Shown piece after piece: positions 1-3,715 of a stretch of DNA of 8,328 nt. This DNA is from Candidatus Zixiibacteriota bacterium (GTDB lineage: Bacteria > Zixibacteria > MSB-5A5 > SM1-73). The notes beneath the pieces were generated by a model. The model saw nothing but the letters and a program-made list of their open reading frames with translations. It did no database searches and was not told the DNA's origin. The position numbers and the translations under genes are program-made. The stretch covers positions 1 to 8,328 of the forward strand of contig JAGMBK010000084.1 in assembly GCA_023129805.1 (NCBI GenBank). Reading direction: 5' to 3'. Within the stretch, counting starts at the first letter, position 1; every line of letters begins with the position of its first letter.

Positions 1-78
1 ATGATTGAGCTGGGATTCTTGAATGGCAGGGATAAGCTAAAAGATTACGATCTTTTCACCCTTATCACGTATGAATAA
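1..78 (+). CDS. C-terminal end of an unidentified gene (5' end outside window)
   Basis: The frame is open from base 1 and stops with TAA at 76-78, giving 25 residues that end DYDLFTLITYE. An ATG sits at base 1, but nothing before it is visible, so this is more likely an internal codon than a start. The fragment is too short for a family call and I do not recognise it. It ends where the fold-back repeat element begins, which is common for intergenic repeats of this type. It could be a chance frame. Confidence 0.4.
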   Translation: MIELGFLNGRDKLKDYDLFTLITYE

Positions 79-250
79 ATCAGTTCATAGTTCATGGTAA
101 ATGGTTCATAGCAAAACCTTCCAAAATCCCTTTGGTTGGTTACGGACGCCCGGACGGGCCCGTCTGGGGGCGATCGTCTGACCGTGACGAACAAAAGGAC
201 AAAAGGGGTAGGGAGGGGAACCATGAACAGTGAACTATTAACTGAATTAA
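74..250. repeat. Fold-back (MITE/REP-like) element with GTTCAT heptamer arms
   Basis: The left arm (82-109) is four 7-bp units: AGTTCAT, AGTTCAT, GGTAAAT, GGTTCAT. The right arm (216-243), read on the minus strand, is four related units: AGTTAAT, AGTTCAC, TGTTCAT, GGTTCCC. The outer 27 bases of the two arms match at about 22 positions as an inverted repeat. Sequence between the arms also pairs imperfectly (CCTTCCAAAATCCC on the left against the A/G-rich 190-213 on the right). At the apex is a perfect 12-bp palindrome, GACGGGCCCGTC (153-164). The whole block can therefore fold into one long imperfect hairpin. It encodes no plausible protein. It may be a non-autonomous mobile or REP-like unit, and no target duplication is obvious. 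Confidence 0.6.
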
Positions 251-254
251 ACAC

Positions 255-329
255 GCCCCCGTAGCTCAGTTTGGATAGAGCAGTGGTTTCCTAAACCATT
301 GGTCGCCCGTTCGAGTCGGGCCGGGGGTA
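255..329 (+). tRNA. tRNA-Arg(CCU)
   Basis: The cloverleaf is complete. The acceptor stem 255-261/322-328 is seven pairs including one G-T. The D stem GCTC/GAGC is 264-267/278-281. The anticodon stem GTGGT/ACCAT (283-287/295-299) encloses loop TTCCTAA with anticodon CCT at 290-292. The variable loop is 5 nt. The T stem GCCCG/CGGGC (305-309/317-321) carries loop TTCGAGT. The discriminator base is A329 and the CCA end is not encoded. Anticodon CCU reads AGG arginine codons. The gene lies between two heptamer repeat clusters. Confidence 0.95.
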
Positions 330-337
330 TTTAAAGC

Positions 338-365
338 GGTTCATGGTTCGTGGTTCACAGTTCAT
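338..365 (+). repeat. Tandem heptamers GGTTCAT x4 downstream of the tRNA
   Basis: Four consecutive 7-bp units are visible: GGTTCAT, GGTTCGT, GGTTCAC, AGTTCAT. They have the same unit length, copy number and consensus as both arms of the fold-back element on the other side of the tRNA. This may be an unpaired half of the same repeat family. Confidence 0.7.
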
Positions 366-444
366 AGTCTAAAAGAGAAAAGGCCGATGGGTTTTGAAAC
401 TCATTGGCTTTGTTTTTTGGTGGACATCGTGATCCTATTCTGTT

Positions 445-465
445 GTTCAGGATACAATCCCGAAC
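445..465. repeat. Short palindromic repeat, GGATacaATCC type (copy 1)
   Basis: GTTCAGGAT and ATCCCGAAC form 9-nt arms with one mismatch around the loop ACA. The element is closely related to the copy at 626-646. It is one of several hairpins packed into a 300-bp non-coding stretch. Confidence 0.5.
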
Positions 466-481
466 ACCTCTTAGTGTTTTT

Positions 482-594
482 GGAGTGCGAAAGCTTGTCC
501 GAAGGATCCCGTTTCGCGGGGCTTTCGCGGTCTCATAAAATTCGGAGAAAACCGCATCCCGCCGATAGCGGGGTGCACTCCTTTTTATTTTTTT
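482..594. other. Compound hairpin structure closed by GGAGTGC/GCACTCC
   Basis: An outer 7-bp stem (482-488 with 575-581) encloses three nested or successive helices. They are GCGAAAGC/GCTTTCGC (487-494 with 521-528) with CCCG/CGGG inside (508-511/517-520), then GCGGT/ACCGC (527-531/551-555), then GCATCCCG/CGGGGTGC (554-561/569-576). Some helices share bases at their edges (the outer stem, for example, competes with two of them at 487-488 and 575-576), so alternative folds compete. Two T runs follow (582-586 and 588-594). It could be a structured RNA ending in a terminator, or a composite intergenic repeat. Open frames across it on either strand do not look like real proteins. Confidence 0.45.
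554..594 (+). terminator. Probable intrinsic terminator
   Basis: An 8-bp GC-rich stem, GCATCCCG/CGGGGTGC with one G-T pair, encloses a 7-nt loop. It is followed after ACTCC by TTTTTATTTTTTT. It would end plus-strand transcripts such as one from the upstream tRNA. The 5-base gap between stem and T run is slightly long, although the competing pairing of GCACTCC with 482-488 would bring the stem flush with the T run. Confidence 0.5.
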
Positions 595-600
595 GGAGGT

Positions 601-621
601 CACCGGGATTTTATCCCGGTG
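601..621. repeat. Perfect hairpin CACCGGGA/TCCCGGTG
   Basis: Eight perfectly paired bases flank TTTTA; one more T-A pair can form, leaving a 3-nt loop. There is no T run on the plus side, so this looks like an intergenic palindrome rather than a terminator. It lies between the T tract at 588-594 and the palindrome at 626-646. Confidence 0.5.
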
Positions 622-625
622 TTCT

Positions 626-646
626 GTTCGGGATGCAATCCCTCTC
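626..646. repeat. Short palindromic repeat, GGATgcaATCC type (copy 2)
   Basis: GTTCGGGAT, then GCA, then ATCCCTCTC. The inner arms GGGAT/ATCCC pair, and the left half is nearly identical to the copy at 445-465 (GTTCAGGAT). The outer right arm has diverged. Two copies 180 bp apart suggest a dispersed repeat family in this genome. Confidence 0.45.
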
Positions 647-653
647 AAGTCAT

Positions 654-670
654 CTCAACAAGCGGTTGAG
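654..670. repeat. 6-bp hairpin CTCAAC/GTTGAG
   Basis: Perfect 6-bp arms surround AAGCG, directly next to the larger inverted repeat at 672-724. Its role is unknown. Confidence 0.4.
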
Positions 671-671
671 A

Positions 672-724
672 AATGGGCTATTACAAAGACATATAAAAAC
701 TTAACAACTTTGTAATAGCCCATT
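672..724. repeat. Perfect 17-bp inverted repeat with 19-nt AT-rich spacer
   Basis: AATGGGCTATTACAAAG (672-688) is followed by its exact reverse complement (708-724). The spacer is almost entirely A and T. A perfect 17-bp match is unlikely by chance in a spacer of this size, so the hairpin is recent or maintained. No T run follows on the plus side, which argues against an ordinary terminator. It could be the ends of a tiny mobile remnant, a protein-binding dyad or an RNA processing hairpin. Confidence 0.75.
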
Positions 725-793
725 AAAACCCACGAAAACCTATAAAAATCGAAGTGGAATTGAAACAAAAGTGGAACAGTCGGTTGAGATGAT

Positions 794-1031
794 GTAGGTC
801 GCTTGTTTGGCGAGGCGTTAATTTATTTTGCAGCTGTAATCTAAGGCAAGCAACCGCCGGGTGAACCACACAAGGCCTACTTGAATGAGGGAAAGAAATC
901 CCTTAACGGTAACGTAGTCACCACCCGCCTCTCAGAGATAATAGATTACAGAGGTATACCGAAATTTCTTAAGGTTTGATTTTTTGAGTATTTCTTAATT
1001 AGGACACCCTTTTAAAAGGAGGCGTGTTTTT
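794..1031. ncRNA. Candidate structured RNA, family not recognised
   Basis: This block has several complementary segments and no convincing reading frame. A 10-bp perfect stem CTGTAATCTA/TAGATTACAG (834-843/942-951) encloses CGGGTG/CACCCG (858-863/922-927), CTAC/GTAG (877-880/914-917) and a 7-bp terminal hairpin TGAGGGA/TCCCTTA with loop AAGAAA (886-892/899-905). GTAGGTC (794-800) can alternatively pair with GGCCTAC (874-880). The terminator-like hairpin at 1004-1031 could end a plus-strand transcript. I compared it mentally with 6S, tmRNA, SRP RNA, RNase P and common riboswitches and saw no signature motifs. The boundaries and strand are guesses, and no promoter is evident. Confidence 0.3.
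1004..1031 (+). terminator. Possible intrinsic terminator before the sigma-70 promoter
   Basis: ACAC-CCT pairs with AGG-c-GTGT around a T/A-rich loop, and TTTTT follows at 1027-1031. CCTTTTAAAAGG within it is also a perfect palindrome, so two folds compete. It would insulate the promoter at 1046 from upstream transcription. Confidence 0.4.
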
Positions 1032-1045
1032 GTGCGAATAATGAG

Positions 1046-1074
1046 TTGACTCCAGAAGGAAAAATGGCTATAAT
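1046..1074 (+). promoter_or_regulatory. Near-consensus sigma-70 promoter
   Basis: The -35 box is TTGACT (1046-1051), the spacer is exactly 17 bp and the -10 box is a perfect TATAAT (1069-1074). Transcription is expected to start at about 1081, giving a leader of about 75 nt before the TTG start at 1156. This is the strongest housekeeping-type promoter in the window. Confidence 0.85.
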
Positions 1075-1075
1075 A

Positions 1076-1096
1076 GACTGTCAGCTTCTGTCAGTC
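1076..1096 (+). promoter_or_regulatory. Possible operator at the transcription start
   Basis: Two copies of CTGTCAG (1078-1084 and 1088-1094) begin exactly 10 bp apart, one helical turn. The outer GACTG/CAGTC (1076-1080/1092-1096) also forms an inverted pair. The site abuts the -10 box and covers the predicted start point, where a bound repressor would block transcription. The neighbouring WYL regulator is one candidate binder, but this is only inference. Confidence 0.4.
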
Positions 1097-1155
1097 AAAA
1101 CATCTAGGAATCAACCTGGAATTTGTGATAGCCCCGAGTAACAGGGAAGTCTGAG

Positions 1156-1791
1156 TTGAAGGCAAAACGAAAAACGAACTCAAAGTTGGCCCAGAGTAGC
1201 CTGATCACGTTTTCTTTTATGAGCCAAGGCACTTCGCACTCCATCAAATTTCACATAAGGAAGCGTAGACTTTGCACCTTCATCAGAAGCTTCGGAAATG
1301 ACGGAGAGGTTAATCTGACGATCAGAGGAGGGAAGATTTCCGCTAGAGTGGAGTATTTGGGAAGCTCACAGTCTTTTTTGGGGATTTTGGGTGCCGATGG
1401 GAAATGGAATGGTAGGCTTGCAAGGCAGCAAAGGAAAGAAAAAATCACCCTTTTCATAAGAAGGGGAAAAATCAGCCGCAGAAGGATGAGTCAGGTTTCA
1501 AAACTCCTTAAGGGTGATTCCAACATTCTGCTTGAGAGGGGAAAGAGAAGAAAATCAAAAACAGCAGATTCTCAATTCGAGGTAAAACTGACGCTGTCTC
1601 CGAAGCTTGAAGTTTCTGGATTCATCAAACACAAATCTGGCAGACATCATACCAGGATAGAATTAATTCCAGGCGGAAGATGGAACGTAAAAGGATGGAT
1701 CAAACTGACAGGCGGAAAGTTTTTGTTTTCAGCGGAAAGCGGTAAATGCCAAACCTGTTTTGAAGGAACGCCTCGCTTTGGTCCGAAATGA
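1156..1791 (+). CDS. Hypothetical very basic, internally duplicated beta-rich protein
   Basis: This encodes 211 residues of unknown family. TTG at 1156 is chosen because AGGGAAG lies 6 nt upstream, the frame is closed by TAG at 1129-1131, and a strong promoter precedes it. The next ATG (1219) has no ribosome binding site. Lysine and arginine are abundant throughout. Alternating hydrophobic and polar residues suggest beta strands. Residues about 51-105 and 142-197 look like two copies of one unit: EVNLT...GKIS...GKWNG and EVKLT...KLEV...GRWNVKG. A CxxC pair (CQTC, 198-201) lies near the C-terminus. No signal peptide or membrane segment is visible. The charge suggests binding to nucleic acid or another polyanion, but no function is assigned. 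The gene converges on the WYL regulator with only 7 bases between their stop codons. Confidence 0.7.
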   Translation: MKAKRKTNSKLAQSSLITFSFMSQGTSHSIKFHIRKRRLCTFIRSFGNDGEVNLTIRGGKISARVEYLGSSQSFLGILGADGKWNGRLARQQRKEKITLFIRRGKISRRRMSQVSKLLKGDSNILLERGKRRKSKTADSQFEVKLTLSPKLEVSGFIKHKSGRHHTRIELIPGGRWNVKGWIKLTGGKFLFSAESGKCQTCFEGTPRFGPK

Positions 1792-1801
1792 AGTGACTTC
1801 A
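1789..1801. other. Perfect dyad holding both convergent stop codons
   Basis: TGAAGT-G-ACTTCA is a 13-bp perfect palindrome. Its left end is the TGA of the plus-strand gene, and its right end, read on the minus strand, is the TGA of the WYL regulator. It is too short and lacks T runs for a clear terminator. No other hairpin separates the two converging transcripts. Confidence 0.6.
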
Positions 1802-2410
1802 GGAAAAGCTAATATTTTTTATCATCTCCAGTCGGAAGTATCTTATCTTCTGTTGAATGAGCCCTGCTAAATGCCAGTTTCCTTGTTTGTAGATCAAAGC
1901 CTTAGGAACAAGCTCGATGACATCGGAGAACAAGGCCGAAACAAAATGTAACCTGATTTTTTCCCCCGACGATATCGCTTTCCTGAGGAGTTCGAATATG
2001 AGGGATGTACTTTCACAGGAAGGTTTCTCTTTCGGCTGAACCGTGATTTGCTCTTTTGCCTTTTCATAATCGACTTTGATTTTTTCCGGCATCAAAGACT
2101 CAAGCTTTGCCAATGCCTGCTTGGCAGACTTCCTTAGGCAGTCGACTGATTGAACCGGGCTAGAGCTTAGTCCTATGTAGATGCTTTGAAGTTCATCAAA
2201 AGTAAAATTTAGAGGTGGCAAGAAGGCATGGGTGAGGAGTTTGTATCCTCGATCGAAGTAGATCGGGACCCCAACTTCAGATAAGGCTTGAATGTCTCTA
2301 TACATCGTCCTTTCAGAAACCTCACATTCATTAGCCAGATCAGAAGCCTTGAAATTTCTCCTGGACCTTAAAAGATTTAGAATTAAAAGCAATCGGTCTG
2401 ATTTAGCCAC
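1799..2410 (-). CDS. WYL-domain transcriptional regulator (HTH_11 plus WYL)
   Basis: A cytoplasmic DNA-binding regulator of the YafY/PafBC-like WYL superfamily, 203 residues. Residues 4-60 are a winged helix-turn-helix with the typical run SDRLLLIL, then VSERTMYRDIQALSEVGVPI and RGYKL. Residues about 137-203 are a WYL domain. The signature W-Y-L is W-H-L here (GNWHLAG, 177-183), and the basic IRYFRLEMI strand with R190 and R193 is kept. WYL domains in other proteins bind nucleic acid or ligand. The protein ends right after that strand, so the C-terminal extension found in many full-length members is absent. The GTG start lies 2 nt after the AAA+ gene's stop with no clear Shine-Dalgarno, which implies coupled translation. 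The N-terminal residues match the usual family start. It is the last gene of the sigma-54 operon. Its target is unknown and could include its own operon. Confidence 0.9.
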   Translation of the reverse strand: MAKSDRLLLILNLLRSRRNFKASDLANECEVSERTMYRDIQALSEVGVPIYFDRGYKLLTHAFLPPLNFTFDELQSIYIGLSSSPVQSVDCLRKSAKQALAKLESLMPEKIKVDYEKAKEQITVQPKEKPSCESTSLIFELLRKAISSGEKIRLHFVSALFSDVIELVPKALIYKQGNWHLAGLIQQKIRYFRLEMIKNISFS

Positions 2411-2412
2411 TT

Positions 2413-3180
2413 TTAGCCAAGTGAATGCATTTTTGATGCAAATTTAGTTAGGTTCTCCGATAGCACGGATGGTTTTATTGACTCATAGTCTTTGGTCAAA
2501 GTCGCAGCTCGTTCGATCTCCATTCTCAGTTCGCAGATATTATCGGGCCAATTATATTGTAGGAGAAGCTCGAGTGTATCAAGAGTGATTCCTAAGACAT
2601 TCCTCTTCTGTTCTTTATTAAAGTGAGATATAAATCTCTCAGCCAACTTAGGGATTTCTTTTTTCCTCTCTCTTAGAGGAAGAACCCTGATCTTCACGCA
2701 GAAAAGACTATTCAAGAATCTATGAAGTTGGATGTTGATTAGTGATTCTTTACGTCTGCTCGTTTGCAGCGACCCAATTATCCCTGAACTCAGAAGTCTG
2801 TTTCTGGGGAAAGCCCCCCTCTTACCCAACTCCCCGAGAGAATCGGAGAGTCGGGCAAGCAGGTGTGCCTGTAGGAAATCGATTCTTCTGATAAAAAAGG
2901 TGTCCTTCTGTGTTGGTCTTCGGAGTTTTTGAAAAAAGACTGGGGAGGTGAGCTGTTCGACTATCCTTGTTTGGTCTCGAACCGTCCGTTCGCAATCATA
3001 GACCGCTAACTCACCCCCCCAGTTTCTTCCCTGATGGATGAGTTTGGCGAAGTGCTCCTTGCCCACCCCAGCCTCTCCTTCCAGCACCACATTGACGGGA
3101 GATTGGATGGCTCGACTCAGCCCCCTGTGAGACTCATGTGTCTTCTTGGTCTTCTTTATGCTCTCCCTTGCCCTTCTCAA
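2413..3180 (-). CDS. Degenerate NtrC-family AAA+ domain protein (probable pseudo-ATPase)
   Basis: This protein of 255 residues is a stand-alone relative of the sigma-54 activator AAA+ domain. It lacks a receiver domain and a DNA-binding domain. The P-loop is intact (GEAGVGKE, 35-42). The lid is recognisable (LPLRERKKEIPKLAERFISHF at about 167-187, then NWPDNICELRMEIERAATL at about 210-228). The machinery is otherwise lost. No GAFTGA loop exists. Walker B reads TFFIRRID where FLDE is expected. The two arginine-finger positions of FRxDLYYRLN align with INIQLHRFLN. ATP binding is plausible, but hydrolysis and sigma-54 remodelling are not. TTG is taken as start because it overlaps the preceding stop as TTGA, implying coupled translation. 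No ribosome binding site is visible. It may act as an adaptor or inhibitor of an active paralogue such as the neighbouring giant regulator, or it may be decaying. The open frame and tidy operon spacing favour function. Confidence 0.85.
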   Translation of the reverse strand: MRRARESIKKTKKTHESHRGLSRAIQSPVNVVLEGEAGVGKEHFAKLIHQGRNWGGELAVYDCERTVRDQTRIVEQLTSPVFFQKLRRPTQKDTFFIRRIDFLQAHLLARLSDSLGELGKRGAFPRNRLLSSGIIGSLQTSRRKESLINIQLHRFLNSLFCVKIRVLPLRERKKEIPKLAERFISHFNKEQKRNVLGITLDTLELLLQYNWPDNICELRMEIERAATLTKDYESIKPSVLSENLTKFASKMHSLG

Positions 3181-3392
3181 AGAATCAGTTGCAAAATGGT
3201 CGTAAGTGCAATGATAATGGAACTTCCATCGCCGCCTTCCGATCCGCCGCTAGTGGGAGTTGGGGGTTGCTCATCGTCCCACTGACCTCCACCACCGCCG
3301 CCATAAACTGCGCTCCCCGTGAAGCAGCTGAACAGCAAAAAGGCCACGAGGATCAGGGTCAGGACCCCGAGTGAATTGAACTTGGAAAGCAT
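3177..3392 (-). CDS. Small glycine-rich exported or lipoprotein-like peptide
   Basis: This encodes 71 residues, first in the sigma-54 operon. The ATG at 3392 is preceded 5 nt upstream by GGAGG (3402-3398), the best ribosome binding site in the operon. A TTG at 3431 in the same frame coincides with the predicted transcription start and is rejected. Residues 1-7 are short and polar with one lysine. Residues 8-22 form a hydrophobic core ending LLFSC. This resembles a lipobox with Cys23, although Phe at -2 is atypical, so cleavage by signal peptidase I after GSA is an alternative. A Gly6 tract (31-36) follows, then an acidic and Pro/Gly/Ser-rich linker (37-57). The tail of about 14 residues (SSIIIALTTILQLIL) is hydrophobic and could be a second membrane segment. 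The stop overlaps the start of the AAA+ gene as TTGA. No family is recognised. A role as an envelope-side partner of the module is inference. Confidence 0.75.
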   Translation of the reverse strand: MLSKFNSLGVLTLILVAFLLFSCFTGSAVYGGGGGGQWDDEQPPTPTSGGSEGGDGSSIIIALTTILQLIL

Positions 3393-3397
3393 AGAAA

Positions 3398-3402
3398 CCT
3401 CC
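3398..3402 (-). promoter_or_regulatory. Ribosome binding site GGAGG that decides the start at 3392
   Basis: On the minus strand GGAGG stands 5 nt before ATG. It lies inside the approximately 39-nt leader predicted from the sigma-54 promoter, and it rules out the longer TTG form. Confidence 0.85.
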
Positions 3403-3441
3403 GTGTTTGAGGGTTTTTTGGGTCTTTCCAAGGTCAGTCAT

Positions 3442-3457
3442 TGCAAGCCCAGTGCCC
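3442..3457 (-). promoter_or_regulatory. Sigma-54 (-24/-12) promoter
   Basis: Read on the minus strand from 3457 the sequence is GGGCACTGGGCTTGCA, against consensus TGGCAC(G)N4TTGCA. The -24 GG (3456-3455) and -12 GC (3444-3443) are separated by the required 10 bp, and CAC and TTGCA match fully. Only the T before GG differs. Transcription would begin near 3431, about 39 nt before the ATG at 3392. No sigma-70 promoter of comparable quality is seen upstream. Two dyads at 3545-3566 and 3702-3715 sit at enhancer distance. This implies that the three-gene operon needs RpoN and an activator of the NtrC class. Confidence 0.8.
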
Positions 3458-3544
3458 AAAACATGAGCAGTGAGTTTACTCTATGTAGGCCAGAGGCTTA
3501 TAACAAAAACGGAAGGTCGGCTTTGTTTGGATAATGGGGGGATA

Positions 3545-3566
3545 GACTCGTCGATAATGACGAATC
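3545..3566. promoter_or_regulatory. Candidate enhancer dyad 1 for the sigma-54 promoter
   Basis: GACTCGTC-gataat-GACGAATC has 8-nt arms with a single mismatch. The core CGTCGATAATGACG (3549-3562) shares CGTCnnnnATGACG with the site at 3702-3715. Its centre lies about 125 bp upstream of the predicted sigma-54 start point, within the usual range for an activator binding site. The likely binder is the Fis-type helix-turn-helix protein encoded just upstream, by inference. Confidence 0.5.
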
Positions 3567-3614
3567 AGTGAAGGCGTGTTCGTAACTTTAATTTTCGGAA
3601 AAGGTTACAGAAGA

Positions 3615-3628
3615 CGGCGCTTTCGCCG
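3615..3628 (-). terminator. GC-rich hairpin after the giant regulator gene
   Basis: CGGCG-AAAG-CGCCG on the minus strand lies about 80 nt after the stop of the giant gene. The sequence after it is only moderately T-rich, without a proper T run. It may be a weak terminator or an mRNA 3' hairpin. Confidence 0.3.
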
Positions 3629-3701
3629 AAGTCCTTGCTAGGGGACATTTGGGGGGAGTATTGCCTAACTTATTTGTACTGAGATAATTAGAAGGAGGAA
3701 T

Positions 3702-3715
3702 CGTCATCTATGACG
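3702..3715. promoter_or_regulatory. Candidate enhancer dyad 2, overlapping the giant gene's stop codon
   Basis: CGTCAT-CT-ATGACG is a perfect palindrome with 6-bp arms, and it shares CGTCnnnnATGACG with dyad 1. The two centres are 153 bp apart. The TAG stop of the giant regulator (3710-3708) lies inside it. It is about 277 bp upstream of the predicted sigma-54 start. Confidence 0.45.

Noticed and set aside
174..190. TCGTC-TGACCGT-GACGA as a third copy of the CGTC/GACG operator
   Set aside because: The spacer is 7 instead of 6, the ATGACG half is missing, and it lies inside the fold-back element where complementarity is expected.
45..254. Minus-strand open frame of 69 codons
   Set aside because: It runs through the fold-back element. 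Its residues (TMNYEL type) are a translation of the GTTCAT heptamers, not a protein.
255..365. Integration site (att) at the tRNA 3' end
   Set aside because: No duplicate of the tRNA 3' segment and no integrase gene are present in the window.
355..704. Overlapping open frames on both strands (97 and 105 codons)
   Set aside because: They cover tandem hairpins and palindromic repeats, have no ribosome binding site, and their compositions follow the repeats.
445..724. CRISPR array
   Set aside because: The hairpins differ in sequence, size and spacing. There are no regularly spaced identical repeats and no cas genes.
772..786. TGGAAC...GGTTGA resembling a sigma-54 promoter before the candidate RNA
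   Set aside because: The spacing between GG and the second element is off by one, and the essential GC at -12 is GA.
3271..3459. Minus-strand open frame of 62 codons upstream of and overlapping the peptide gene
   Set aside because: It would begin inside the sigma-54 promoter, has no ribosome site, and is a shifted frame of the Gly-rich peptide gene.
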